Shown: positions 30,785 to 42,190, numbered from the stretch's first letter. The stretch: 64,000 nucleotides of DNA from Oegoconia quadripuncta (GCA_949316235.1 OX438758.1:744001-808000); one strand, 5' to 3'. Notes: a model not told the origin generated them from the sequence alone. Translations and numbers: made by a program.

Positions 30785-32904
30785 CAGGGCGTCCCAAAGT
30801 TATGGGACATGAAGGGGAAGTACCTTAAATATCGTAGATAGTGAATTTTGCTCAAAGAAGACTTTATGTTATTTTTAAAAGTTAGTAATTCTGCATTCAT
30901 AGATTTTCTAAAAATTATTTGCTTCGGCTGGGAATCGAACCGACTCAAATGTGAAAAAAAAAACACCCTACTTTTATGATGCCAATCGAAAGAATAGCTA
31001 AAAAATAATAACTCTGCCTAAGTAACATAGTATTTTAAAAGAAAGGAACAACGTGAAATTAATCATTTTAATCAAATAAAAAACATACATGAAACTGCCG
31101 TAGTCAATTAAGTAGGTATTTTTTTGTAAATTAATTAATTAAATGCTCAAAATGTGATCCCTCTTGTCTTACGCAAATCGCCAATCTTTTAATGAGCCCG
31201 CTGCCTGTTGATTTTCTAATCATTTTATGGTGAACACTCGATGTGATATGGCACAATTCTGTTTGCAACTCGCCTACGTTCTCGTATCGCTTTTTGTATA
31301 GCATATCTTTCACGTATCCCCAAAAGAAGAAATCTAATGGTGTGAGGTCCGGGGATCTGGCCGGCCATCTAATCGGTCCATTTGTACCAATCCATGTAGG
31401 AAAACATTCATTTAGAAAATCTGCTGCTCTCCGACTATTATGAGCCGGAGCTCCATCTTGTTGGAAAATTAAGTTTTCTTGCTCCGCCGCGGAATGGTTT
31501 CTTATCTTATCCCTTAAAATTTGAAGTATTCCTAAATACTTTTCTGTGTTCAAGGTTCCTTGGTAAAAATGGATTAAGAAAACCCGGTTTTTTAAAAGTC
31601 CGCACCAACAGTTGAGTGAAAAACGCACTTGGTTATTAGTTTCAGTCACTCGTAGGGGATTTTCTTTAGACCAAATACGATTATTGTTGCGGTTATACAT
31701 ACCGTTATTGCTAAAGTTAGATTCGTCTGTCCAAATAATATTATCCAAAAAATTTGGATCTTCGAGCAATCGTGCCTGGATATCAAGACAGAAATTTTTT
31801 CTCCTTTCTGTATCGCCCGGAAGTAATTTTTGAACCAATCGTCCTTCAACATAACTCTTAAAACCGTGTTTTTTTAATACACGGTGTATTTTACTTTTTG
31901 AAACTCCAATTTCATGTTCTCCTTCTCTCACCGATGCTTTCGGAAAAGCCGAAAAGTAAATTAAAATACCAAGTTCTTCGTCGTTGATCGTATGGTTTTC
32001 TTGCTGTGGTTCTCTTGGGCGTTTATCGAAACGTCCCAGAGTTTTCAAATTGTTCACAAGCCTTTTCAAAACTTTACGAGACGGTATTTGTCTATCAGGA
32101 TATTTTACGCCATACCACCGCAAACTTCTAGAGATATCTTTATCGTTCAAAAAATATGCTTCCATTAGATCAAAACTTACTTGATATGCCATGTTCGCAA
32201 TAAATTAACACAATAACACTTGTGTAAGTGAATTGAGACTAAACAGATCAATATCCGAAAAACAAACGCTCGCACATACTGTTCCATTTTCAAATTTAAG
32301 AACAACATTTAAAAATATCACTTCTTTTTAAAATATCTTAAAAAGTATGCATTCAAACAAACGCTGTCATAAACTGTTCCATTTTCAAATTATAAATTAT
32401 TTATTTTTGTTTTTAATTTGCCTTCTGTCTAGCTTACAGAGGACGTATTGAAATACAAGTTTTATCATTTCATCTACACGTGCACTTATAATAAGGAAAA
32501 CTATGTTAGTACCTATTTTATGAAGTGGGTACTTATTTACGAATAATCAATGCTATCTTTGGAATGATAATATCGCTACTTTTCGAACGTCGTCGGCAAT
32601 AAATAACTTTCTTGAAATTTGACTCAATCATTTTATGTTGTTCCTTTCTTTTAAAATACTATGTTACTTAGGCAGAGTTATTATTTTTTAGCTATTCTTT
32701 CGATTGGCATCATAAAAGTAGGGTGTTTTTTTTTTCACATTTAAGTCGGTTCGATTCCCAGCCGAAGCAAGTAATTTTTAGAAAATCTATGAATGCAGAA
32801 TTACTAACTTTTAAAAATAACATAAAGTCTTCTTTGAGCAAAATTCACTATCTACAATATTTAAGGTACTTCCCCTTCATGTCCCATAACTTTGGGACGC
32901 CCTG
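30785..32904 (-). mobile_element. Tc1/mariner-like element with ~268-bp TIRs, complete
   Basis: A 2120-bp element. The inverted repeats begin CAGGGCGTCCCAAAGTTATG and extend about 268 bp (30785-31053 and 32636-32904) with only a handful of mismatches. The flanks are TA (or TATA) on both sides. The TIRs are far longer than the 20-40 bp of ordinary mariners. Each arm also contains a tRNA B-box-like GGTTCGATTCCCAGCCGAAG. Confidence 0.9.
31131..32192 (-). CDS. Tc1/mariner-superfamily transposase, intact
   Basis: 353 residues, ATG to stop on the minus strand. The N-terminal part is a helix-turn-helix region (KASVREGEHEIGVSKSKIHR). The catalytic Asp residues are in IIWTDESNFSNNG, FQQDGAPAHNS and ARSPDLTPLDFFFWGYVKD. 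By my count 40 residues separate the second and third Asp, near the DD41D group rather than mariner DD34D or Tc1 DD34E. The TPLDFFxWGYVK motif is common in insect members of this group. No stop or frameshift is seen, so it may be functional. It is co-oriented with the host gene. Confidence 0.9.
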   Translation of the reverse strand: MAYQVSFDLMEAYFLNDKDISRSLRWYGVKYPDRQIPSRKVLKRLVNNLKTLGRFDKRPREPQQENHTINDEELGILIYFSAFPKASVREGEHEIGVSKSKIHRVLKKHGFKSYVEGRLVQKLLPGDTERRKNFCLDIQARLLEDPNFLDNIIWTDESNFSNNGMYNRNNNRIWSKENPLRVTETNNQVRFSLNCWCGLLKNRVFLIHFYQGTLNTEKYLGILQILRDKIRNHSAAEQENLIFQQDGAPAHNSRRAADFLNECFPTWIGTNGPIRWPARSPDLTPLDFFFWGYVKDMLYKKRYENVGELQTELCHITSSVHHKMIRKSTGSGLIKRLAICVRQEGSHFEHLIN

Positions 32905-32964
32905 TATACTAACAGTTATGTTAGCCACCAAATTTAAATAACTATTTAAGTATATAAAAACCAT

Positions 32965-33140
32965 AAAACCCGAGAGCCTATTTTGTATTTTACGGGCGCC
33001 ATATTGCATTTTTTACCTTAATATGTATCCTAATGACACTCCGGGTACCAAGACGAATCTAACGACATGCACTTCGAAATCCGTCAAGTCGTTTAGGCTA
33101 CAGGATGCGGCAAAGCAAACACGTACATACATTTTTGAAA
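32965..33140 (+). mobile_element. Repeat M copy
   Basis: TTTTACGGGCGCCATATTGC, TATCCTAATGACACTCCGGG and CGTCAAGTCGTTTAGGCTAC match the family at 6545-6785. Confidence 0.55.
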
Positions 33141-33154
33141 ATCTAATATACCTA

Positions 33155-33676
33155 TGTCAAAAAAAATATAGCATCATTTAGGAAAAATAGTGATAAACAT
33201 GATGTCAATACAAGAAATAAAGATAAACTTGCAGGTCACATAAGTCGCCTCCGCAAAGTCAGTAATTCGTTCAAAGGGTTATGTATACGCTTTTTTCAAT
33301 AAAGTTCCCGTTGATATACAAAATCTTCCTTTCAATAAATTTAAAGATACTATAAAACAGAAACTTATTAAGAAAGCATATTATATAAAATATCAGATTA
33401 TTTAGATGATAAACATTCATGGACATAAACAGCCCGTTCGCATAACCAGACTGTTTCACAATTAATAATGAAATGTTATAATATAAAATAATAATAAATA
33501 ATTTTGTAATATAAACACTTTTTTTTTAAAAGAGCAACCTCTCGAGTTTCTTGCTTGTTCTTCTCAGGGGAAAATTGCCTTTTGAACAAGCAATAGCTTT
33601 AAAAATGTAAAATCTGACTATTTTAAGTGTACCCTGTGTACCTACAAAATAAAGCATCTTTGATTTGATTTGATTT
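33155..33676 (+). mobile_element. LINE-F 3' end, 5'-truncated
   Basis: Decayed RT C-terminus, 3' UTR with GAGCAACCTCTCGAGTTTCT, and an AAATAAAGCATCTTTGATTT end with (TTGAT)n tail. Confidence 0.82.
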
Positions 33677-34076
33677 GATACATTTACTCAAATAGAACCA
33701 ACTTGTCTCTTCCCGTGTGTAAAAAGGGACTAAGGAACATTTACTGTGATTTTCTTGTTCCAAATTATAAAAGAAATCCGAACAGAAACAGTCTTCCATC
33801 AATCGTCTATATGTGAGTAAGAAATCGAGTAAAAAATATCGAGCAATGTCCTATCTTGTTAGGTATCGACTAATGACCAGACCTAGCCGACTGTTGGGGT
33901 TACGTTGTCTAGTGATATATTGATTTGATCTGTAACTATCGTAAATCTGTTTTTTATGATAACCCACGGCTTCGACATATAAAACTGAGACATTATCTGT
34001 GGGGTCCGCACAAGGTGTCATGGCCACCCCATGGGCTCAGAATTAATGTAGTTACCATGGGGCCAACACATATATA
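33677..34076. other. Intronic sequence, nothing recognised
   Basis: Spacer of about 400 bp between LINE-F and MITE-D. Confidence 0.4.
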
Positions 34077-34709
34077 TTAGTTACCTATGAAATTGGCGTT
34101 TTGTATGAAGAATTTCATTAAGACTGTTTTCTCCATACAAACATTTTTGTTTTTTTTTTTGGGAACGGCAAATCCAAACTTAGCTAAACTTTGCGTGTAT
34201 TATCGGATAACATTAAGATAAGTACAGGCAGTGTTGATTTTTAAAAGTAACCGCTTTATAAAAGTTTCAGCGAATCTAAGAAATGATTATGGGAAGCACA
34301 TGAAAAGAGTGATGTGTTCGCTGGGAGTTGGCCGAGTGTTGGAAGGGCGTGTTTGCAGTGCTGTGAGATTGATGGATGATTGACTTAGATAAATAATTAA
34401 GAATAGCTATAAATTCTGGATTTTGTACTACCTAAGTAACCGTACAGTGCATTGGTAATTTTACTGTAATGCTGTATGTGAAAGACTGAATAATTAAATA
34501 AATAAATAAAGAGCTCTGTTCAAATTTTTTTTTATTATGTGATTTAAGCCCAGACATTAAAAAATATTTCATGTAAAACCTTGAAATAATATTCCATTTA
34601 CCAAATAAAAAACAAATTTGGATAATAGCTTTGAAAATCGCAGGAATTGGTACGTACATATGATTAACGTAGAAAAAAAACTTCAATTTCATAGGTAAAG
34701 ACCCCCCAA
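34077..34709 (+). mobile_element. MITE-D copy interrupted by LINE-C
   Basis: Both TIRs are present, flanked by TA. The LINE-C insertion at 34315-34507 splits the AAAAGAGCTCTG motif found intact in the other copies. Confidence 0.85.
34315..34507 (+). mobile_element. LINE-C 3' end inserted in MITE-D
   Basis: Starts TGATGTGTTCGCTGGGAGTT and ends (TAAA)n. AAGAG on both sides is the likely target duplication. The same sequence occurs inverted at 51897-52132. Confidence 0.8.
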
Positions 34710-34732
34710 TATAATAATCTAACTTCCAACTA

Positions 34733-34892
34733 ATATTATAAATGCGAAAGTATGAATGTTTGTTTGTTTGTTACTCAATCACGTCGAAACGGGTGAACTG
34801 ATTTGGATGAAAATTGGTACATAAGTAGAATATAATCCTGGTTTAACGCGGGATAAACAAATTAGACATATCCGCGATAAAGATATTAAAAA
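34733..34892 (+). mobile_element. Helitron-like repeat G, partial
   Basis: AATATTATAAATGCGAAAGT, GTCGAAACGGGTGAACTGAT and CGCGGGATAAACAAATTAGA. The 3' end is truncated. Confidence 0.6.
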
Positions 34893-35028
34893 GACATGAA
34901 AAATCTGTTAGAGTAAAAATTTGTGTCTGTTATTAGCAAATCAATACATTGACGATAAATTTGCAGGTCACAAAGGCTCACCATACAAAAGTACTTGGGC
35001 TCACCCAATGTCACGTGTGGATATAATA

Positions 35029-35272
35029 AATAAATAAATAATAATAATAAATATTTCGGACACTTACACCCATGATCTAGTCCCAAACTAAGCAAAGCTT
35101 GTACTATGGATAACTAGATAACGGATAAACATACTAAAATATTTATATAAACATCCATGACTCAGGAATAAATGTTCATATTCATCACACAAACATTTAC
35201 CCGTCGCGGGATTCGAACCCGCAACCGTTGGTTTCGCTGATAGGGTCACTATCCACTACACCAATCGGTCGT
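35029..35272 (-). mobile_element. SINE-B' copy, full length
   Basis: Tail, body with CATGATCTAGTCCCAAACTA, B box and A box on the minus strand. Confidence 0.88.
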
Positions 35273-36017
35273 CGATGTGTGGAGGTGTGCCGTGATGTTG
35301 CTTCAAGCACACTCTTAATGTTTGGAACACCCAAACACCACTTTTGGGATATGTCTGACCACACCACTTGGGACGTAAGGTTATGTATGAAAAAAAAATA
35401 CAAAATGGCGATGTCTTTTACTTCATCCAACTAATCAGATGTTTAACCAACTGCTTATTTTTCACAGTCTCACGTCGCAGGACGATGTTGACGCGTTTGT
35501 ATTCTACAATTTATTCTTTGAGAGGATGATGGATACCTTCACGATACCTACTAATAGGTTTGCAGAATCAAACAATAAGCGGAAAAATTTATATCGTAGT
35601 ATCACCAATTACAACCAAAACAGCAACTTATGTATTCTTACAAATACAAAAATACAAAATAGTTTATTTGTTTTTCCAAATCATACAATTGCCAATGTGT
35701 TTTGGGATCTTTCTTTTAAGCATCAAAATGCCTGTGCCAGAAAGATCCAGTCTTCCTTAACTTAAATATGATAGTATGATCAAGATGCTGATTATAGCTT
35801 TATCTAAACTACTATAACCAAACAACAATAACTAAACTAAAAAACTAAATAACTATAACTAAATAATTATAAGTGTGTGTGTGTGTGTGTTTGTATGTTT
35901 GCTAGGTAAGCGAGCTGCTAAATAATTTGGTAATTTGCTAAGTAGTTTGGTGACTAGATGATTGGTGTAAGTGTCCGAAGGCAAATTCTGTCCTAGTTTG
36001 GGCAACATTAATTACTT
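35273..36017. other. Intronic sequence with small repeat pieces
   Basis: A TG tract at 35874-35892 and a SINE-B' 3' tip at 35951-35980 (GATGATTGGTGTAAGTGTCC) are visible. The frames at 35439-35765 have no motif. Confidence 0.45.
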
Positions 36018-36725
36018 TATAGTCAAAGTCAAAGTCAAAAAATATTTATTTCGTAGGATAAAGATTATCACTTGAAAACGTCACATTTTTTATTTAATAT
36101 TAAAATTATTGACATTTTTGCTCATTCGCAAAGCAGATTCCCCAGAGAAGAACGAGTAAGAAACTCAAGGGTTGCTCTTTTAAATAAGTTTGGGTTACAA
36201 TTATATTATATTGTATAATTAGGCTGAATATCGCCGAGCGGTCTGTCCATGCTTGCTTATCATCCAGATAGTCAGAAATTTTATAATAGCCTTTGGTAAA
36301 TAATGTCTGTTTTATGATGGTTTTGAATTTATTTAAAGGTAAATTTTGAATGTCCACTGGAACCTTATCATAAAAGCGTATACATTGCCCCTTAAATGAC
36401 TTAGTGACTTTGTGTAAACGGCTGGCATGAACAGCAAGTTTATTTTTATATCTGGTATTAACATTATATGTATATCACTATTTTTCTTAAACGATTCTAT
36501 ATTTTTTCTTACATACATTAAGTTTTCGTAAATATATTGCGATGCTAATGTTAATATATTAATTTCTTTAAATTTATTCCTAAGAGACACTCTGGGGCCC
36601 AGTTTGTAAATCGCGCGAACCGCTCGCTTCTGCAGAACAAAGATACAATTTCCGCGGCATTTCCCCACAACAGAACACAACATTATCTCTCCTGCGCCTT
36701 GATTGAACATCTTTATCAAATTCAA
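36018..36725 (-). pseudogene. LINE-F copy with RT C-terminus, frameshifted
   Basis: The longest LINE-F copy. On the minus strand it reads FVLQKRAVRAIYKLGPRVSL, INILTLASQYIYENLMYVRK, then after a frameshift VDIQNLPLNKFKTIIKQTLF and GYYKISDYLDDKQAW. This is the C-terminal end of a non-LTR RT, followed by the 3' UTR and a (TTTGAC)n tail. Confidence 0.82.
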
Positions 36726-36977
36726 TGTTTCTGTGGACTTTTATAACAATTATGTAGTTGCCTAATTGTTAGGAGATTAAAGATTAAGATTTGATAAAGT
36801 TTTTCAGTAGCGTAGCGTTGTTTTTTGAAATTCATTACTTTGAGTAGTGCCCTCTGAGATTCTTATACGACCACTTCAATATCGATCTCTTCCACACAAG
36901 CGCCCAAACAGCGGACACGTATCCTTAACGATAGTTTCTTTTAATCATTTATTTTTAAATTTTAATGTTTTATATAT
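36726..36977. other. Intronic sequence, nothing recognised
   Basis: Short spacer before a SINE-A copy. Confidence 0.4.
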
Positions 36978-37302
36978 CTCCTCCGTGGCTCAATGTAAAC
37001 AACATAGGGTTTACGAATCGGAGGTTGCGGGTTCGATCACAGCGGGGTACATGTTTAGTACTCGGCTTGGTTGGTGGTAGGGCATTTTAAATGTCCGCCT
37101 TGCTAGCTACCATCTTCTTATCCAAATCTGCCGCCAAACAGTACTGTTAATAGCATTGTTGTGTTCCGGTTGTCAGAGATAAGATAGCCAGTTCCTCAAA
37201 TATTTGGGTTTCCGGGTCAATACGCTTCCACCTTCGGCCTCATCTTCACTTAACATCAGGTGTGATTGAGGTCAAGTGCTAACCGGTTGTGCATAAAAAA
37301 AA
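36978..37302 (+). mobile_element. SINE-A copy, full length
   Basis: Head, body, 3' domain and A tail. One base is missing in the B box region (GTTCGATCACAGC). Confidence 0.88.
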
Positions 37303-37479
37303 TCTAAGTTATAAATTTTACTATAATATTCACTTGTAGGTATGGCTATCATAGACGTACGTTATGTAGTAGATGTGTATCGTTACATATCCTACTGAAG
37401 GCTTTATATTTTCTACAATATTTCTACATGTGGGACCCTGTTATTAGCTGTCAGGTATAATTCTCCATTGTTACTTATG

Positions 37480-37640
37480 TATTACAATACAATACAATAC
37501 AATAATAATTTATTTCGGACTGTGTCCATAGTGTTAGTAAACAATTATAATCTTACAAGCCAGGGTTAGTAACACATACATCCAAAATTATATAAAATTA
37601 ATCATTATTAGTATTAACGTGGCTGTTAGGTTTCCTTGAA
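37480..37640 (-). mobile_element. LINE 3' tail fragment (family L)
   Basis: (ACAAT)n tail, then AATTTATTTCGGACTGTGTC, in the style of a minus-oriented retroposon 3' end. No second copy in the window. Confidence 0.5.
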
Positions 37641-37789
37641 ATAATATAATTAAATAAATGATCCATCAAAATAAATTAAACCCTAGTTTCATTACACTTA
37701 TTAAGGTTAAATTCTACACATATCTATGCAGTTTCATAACGATGAACTTAATTAAACAGCAAGAGTTATCATGCCGACTGACATTTTTT

Positions 37790-38419
37790 ATTTATATTTT
37801 TTTATTTTATTTATTTGGGACAGTTAACAACAGTGTACATAGTTACATTATTAACATTTTCTGTAGGTATTAGGTATATACGTGGTCCACTACATTATCC
37901 ACAAGGTAAGTAATACAGTATTTCACAAGACTTACAAGTTATGAAGTTTACAATAAGTACATCCGTATCATTACAATGTTAACAATGTGCTGCCACACAA
38001 ACAAAACAATATAAATATTACCCGTGCAATAACTCTCCAATAACAGAACTCCTAAATCTGTGGTATGATAATGAAAATATGTTGAAATCTAAAAAAAATT
38101 CATTAATACGTGTTTACTAAGCGTCTTAGAGGACATCTCACACCAGCATTTGTCCTACATGGAGTAGAAAAGAATATTTTGTGAAGATTCAATAAGCGTT
38201 GGCCCTTACTAGGAACCCGATAGGCCAAGCGACCATTTAATCCGCAACAATCTAATCTGCTGTTACATATGTTGAAAAGAGTCATAGAATCTATTAGCGT
38301 GCGTCTGGCATCGAGTGACAATAGTGAAAGCTTGGTTAGCAAATTACTATACGATAGTTTTGACCGACCATCTATAGTGGGTTGCACGAAGGAACTTTTT
38401 TTGCACTAACTCAATCTGA
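37790..38419 (-). pseudogene. LINE C-terminal fragment, uninterrupted paralogue of the Gypsy host
   Basis: On the minus strand it covers KLSYSNLLTKLSLLSLDARR, LFNICNSRLDCCGLNGRLAY and the 3' UTR. It matches 22480-22579 joined to 27238-27775, with one GTCAC where the Gypsy sits in the other copy. The 5' side is truncated at about 38419. Confidence 0.82.
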
Positions 38420-38762
38420 CATATACAGACAGCCATGACGACATTATAATGGTTTCCACTTTTGCCATTTGGGTTCCGGAGCCCTAAAACTGCCGACCCC
38501 ATTTTGTTTTCAAGCTAAATAATAGGTATAATTATTTATGTTAATAAGCCTCGGGAAGATTACAGAAAAGATTAACAGGAGAACTCGAGGGGTAATTCGG
38601 ATAATGATAAAGTGATTTTTTATTTCGTGGCAAGTTAGAATAACCTGTAGTCACAAGATGATCTTCATTTGTGTAACTATTTGTATATCTTGTGTTCTAG
38701 ATGTTTAATTTTATAAATGACGAAACCCCTATACAGTGGATACCAGCATAATATATATTATA
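38420..38762. other. Intronic sequence with a repeat H fragment
   Basis: 38425-38487 resembles 21010-21078. Otherwise unrecognised up to the mariner. Confidence 0.4.
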
Positions 38763-40081
38763 CATTCAGTGTACTAAGTATCGGGAATTTGTCAATAAAA
38801 CAAAAAATACAAATTATTCATCTAAATTTATTTTATCGCCTTCAAAGTAGGCCCCATCGCTTGCAATACAACATCTCCACCGCTTCACCCAGTCTTCCAT
38901 ACATTTTTCATAGGCTATTTGCGGTATGGCCTTTAGCTCATTCAGCGAATTTTCTTTTATGGCTTCTATCGACTCAAAACGTTTTCCTCGAAGTGGTAAT
39001 TTTAACTTGGGAAATAAAAAAAAGTCAGACGGAGCCATATCAGGTGAATACGGTGCTTGGTCGAGAACTTTTGTTGAATTTTTCGCTAAAAACTCTTTCA
39101 CTATAATGGCTGTGTGTGATGGTGCATTATCATGGTGCAGCATCCATGAGTTGTGTTGCCACAAATCTGGACGTTTTCGGCGGATACTCTCACGCAAACG
39201 CTTCATGACGCCTAAATAATATTCTTTATTCACTGTTTCTCCCTCTGGAAGGAATTCGGAGTGAACCACACCACGGTAGTCAAAAAAAACTGTCAGCATC
39301 ACCTTGATTTTGGAGCGACTTTGCCGCGGTTTTTTGGGTTTCGGCTCGTTTTCGAGACGCCATTCTGAAGACTGTTGGCTTGTTTGCATGTCGTACTCAT
39401 AAACCCATGTCTCGTCGCCAGTTATTATACGTTTCATAAAGGTCGGATCCGTAGAAGCTCGGGAAACCATTTCTTCAGCGACATGCTTTCGCTGCGCTTT
39501 TTGAACAAAATTGAGCTCTTTTGGAACTAGTCGAGCGGCGACGCGTTTCATGCCTAAAATGTCAATGAGAATGTTGTGGACGGACTTAAAAGATATGTTC
39601 ACCTCACTAGCCAACTCTCTCAGACTCATACGTCGATTTTCGAGCACTAGCTTCTTGATTCTGTCGATGTTTTCTTTGGTCGTAGCGGTTGAAGGTCTAC
39701 CAGAACGAGGCAAGTCTACTACTACTTCTCGGCCTTCTTTAAAAGCCTTATACCATTCATAAGCCCTTGTTTTCGATATACACGATTCGCCGTAGGTATT
39801 TCGCAACATTTTTAGTGATTCACCACATGAAATATCATTTGAAACACAAAATTTAAGGCACACTCTTTGTTCAACAATATTTTCCATTGTAAAAATCGCC
39901 GAGGACTCAAAACTATGACCAACAAAAAGTGTAGTTTAAAACAAATTAAATGACAGATCCCGCTCAAATTTTGCGCGCTAAATCAGTACAGTGCTACCAA
40001 CATGCAGTAAAAAAATTAGAACGACCTCTTTTACGCGGGTCTTTTTATTGACATATTCCCGATACTTTTTACACAGAGTAG
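38763..40081 (-). mobile_element. Mariner element copy 2, 1319 bp, intact
   Basis: Same length and ends as copy 1, in inverted orientation, flanked by TA (38761-38762 and 40082-40083). It lies in the E1-E2 intron and is co-oriented with the host gene. Confidence 0.95.
38814..39887 (-). CDS. Mariner transposase (DD34D), copy 2
   Basis: A 357-residue intact frame identical to copy 1 except for two residues. It carries the same triad motifs (TGDETWVYEY, HHDNAPSH, YSPDMAPSDFF). Such low divergence between two copies points to recent activity in this genome, or to gene conversion between them. Confidence 0.95.
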   Translation of the reverse strand: MENIVEQRVCLKFCVSNDISCGESLKMLRNTYGESCISKTRAYEWYKAFKEGREVVVDLPRSGRPSTATTKENIDRIKKLVLENRRMSLRELASEVNISFKSVHNILIDILGMKRVAARLVPKELNFVQKAQRKHVAEEMVSRASTDPTFMKRIITGDETWVYEYDMQTSQQSSEWRLENEPKPKKPRQSRSKIKVMLTVFFDYRGVVHSEFLPEGETVNKEYYLGVMKRLRESIRRKRPDLWQHNSWMLHHDNAPSHTAIIVKEFLAKNSTKVLDQAPYSPDMAPSDFFLFPKLKLPLRGKRFESIEAIKENSLNELKAIPQIAYEKCMEDWVKRWRCCIASDGAYFEGDKINLDE

Positions 40082-40147
40082 TATTTAATGTGTAACAATA
40101 AAAAAATTAAATTAATTAATTTATTATTATTTTATGTTTTAACTTTT

Positions 40148-40398
40148 GATAATCATCCCTGGACATAATCAGGTCGTTCGCATACCAGTCTATTTCACAA
40201 TTAATAATGAAATATAAAAACCTTTATGTAAAATCAAAGCCTGATTTTAAAAGAGCAACCCTTCGAGTTTCTTGCTTGTTCTTGCTTGGGAAAATTGCAT
40301 TTTGAACAAGCAGTAGCTTAAAAAATGTAAAATTGACTATTTTAAGTGTACTCTGTGTATCTAAAAAATAAAGCATTTTTGACTTTGACTTTGAAAAG
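40148..40398 (+). mobile_element. LINE-F 3' end
   Basis: From GATAATCATCCCTGGACATA to AAATAAAGCATTTTTGACTT, with a TTTGAC tail. Confidence 0.78.
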
Positions 40399-40739
40399 AA
40401 GTTTCCTACTTCAAGAATATCCTGGCTCTGACAAATTCCCAACTGCTGTCGGCTAACAATAGTCTTCCAACGCATTGCCCGAATCCAACCTCCAAAGCCA
40501 ATAACGTTGTTTTTCCAATTTTCTACAAATCAATTCCCGAGGGTTCGAGCCCCCGGATTAAAAAAGTTTGATTGACTTCACGTGACAAAGGGAAAAATAG
40601 ATTTAATGTAATGCTGTAAATAGGTAACGACTATGAAGCCCTAAAAAGAATATTATTTCACATCTAAAAGCCAGCCGTTCTTTTTCATTCAGTCACGACT
40701 TTTTCTCTTCCCATCTTCTAGCATAGGCATCTATTTCAA

Positions 40740-41195
40740 GCAAACTTCAAGCATTTTATTTCAACGTAAGATACATGATATCATTTGTTGAATGTCAATT
40801 TAAATCTACTGGAAATAAAAAAAGTTTATTGCATTTATCTGTCAGTCGGTATGTCCAAGCTACCACCGCTTCGGAAAGGGAATTCATCTGTGGGAAAAGA
40901 AGCGGCGCAAGAAACCCACAGGATCATGTTGTTCTTTTTTTTTTTAAATAAAGTATATAACTAAAACAATTTTATAATTTTGGGGAGCTGGTCGAAGTAC
41001 ACCAAGCGTGTTTGTCATTCAGGTAGTCACTAATTTTATAATAACCCTTTTTTGCTAATGTTACTTTGACATAATATTTAAATTTTTTCTCAGTTAGATT
41101 AATGATATTCTCAGGTATAAGGTTATAAAAGCGTATACAGTGTCCCACAAATGATGTATTAACTTTGCTTAGTCTGAACATAGGGGTAGCAAATA
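40740..41195 (-). mobile_element. LINE-F-related 3' end (variant F2)
   Basis: On the minus strand it encodes FVGHCIRFYNLIPENIINLT and KGYYKISDYLNDKHAW. The 3' UTR has GGGTTTCTTGCGCCGCTTCT, shared with 53025-53217. Confidence 0.7.
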
Positions 41196-41339
41196 TAGGT
41201 TTTCAAAGATGGACTCAAAATACTTCTTTTCTTACTAGAGGAGGTACAGCACTGGTTATTACTCTATGGTACAGGCTGTAGAAATAGAAAAAGGAATTCA
41301 AATTCAAAAAAGTTTGGGAAAATAGTTGTTTGTTCAAAG

Positions 41340-41760
41340 TTTTCCGTTTGTTTTTTTTTTATTTTGGACGGTCTTTGGTATGGGATGCAACCTGCGACGA
41401 TACCCTTGCAAGGAGCATCTTCCAAGTACAAGCGGTACAGCTGGTTCCGCTGCCGCCTCGGCAGAAAGCATTAAACGGCGCATATATGCCGGTCTCAGTG
41501 GAGGTCAACTATTTGCGCTGTTTGGTGTAAAAACGCTTAGGCCGTGGGACCGGGTGCTCACACTCTTTTTAGGGAGTTATCTGAGCGTCTGGTTGATGCA
41601 TCCCACGATCGGAGGGCTGGCCAATACTTTGGTCAACGAATCAGCCTTGCTATACAGCGAGGCAACGCGTCCAGCCTTCTGGGTACCATTCCACCAACCA
41701 GAGACTTGAGGCTAGTTTTTTTATTTGTGATTTTTTTTTAATAATAAATTGTATAATTAT
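41340..41760 (+). pseudogene. LINE C-terminal remnant, frameshifted
   Basis: Reading across frames gives FGRSLVWDATCDDTLARSIF, then GPGAHTLFRELSERLVDASH and GQRISLAIQRGNASSLLGTI. This is the C-terminal signature of a non-LTR element class found in many invertebrates. Two frame changes are needed, so it is dead. Confidence 0.65.
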
Positions 41761-41789
41761 TGTTTATAAATATTGTATAAAACATTTGT

Positions 41790-42190
41790 AATCTTCATGA
41801 CATACAATCATCGCTCATTTACTATGCAGTCTCACCAGAGAAGAACGAGCAAGAAAGTCTGGGGTTGCTCTTTTTAAATAAGTATTTATACAATACACAA
41901 TTCGACAAGGAAAAATAAGAATAAAATATACTGGATATTGCCGAGCGGTTCATGTCCACGCATTCTTATCAACTAGATACTCAGAAATTTTATAATAGCC
42001 TTTGGCACATAGTTTCCCTTTAACGGTGGTTTTAAATTTATTTAAAGGGAAATTTTGAATATCTACCGGAACCTTATTATTAAAGCGTATACATTGTCCC
42101 TTAAATGACTTAGTGACTTTCTGTAAGCAACTACTTTGAATAGCAAGTTTATTTTTATATCTTGTATTTACATTGTGTATTTCACTATTT
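41790..42190 (-). mobile_element. LINE-F 3' end
   Basis: CAGAGAAGAACGAGCAAGAA, CTGGATATTGCCGAGCGGTT and the RT C-terminal remnant. The tail is at the left. Confidence 0.78.
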
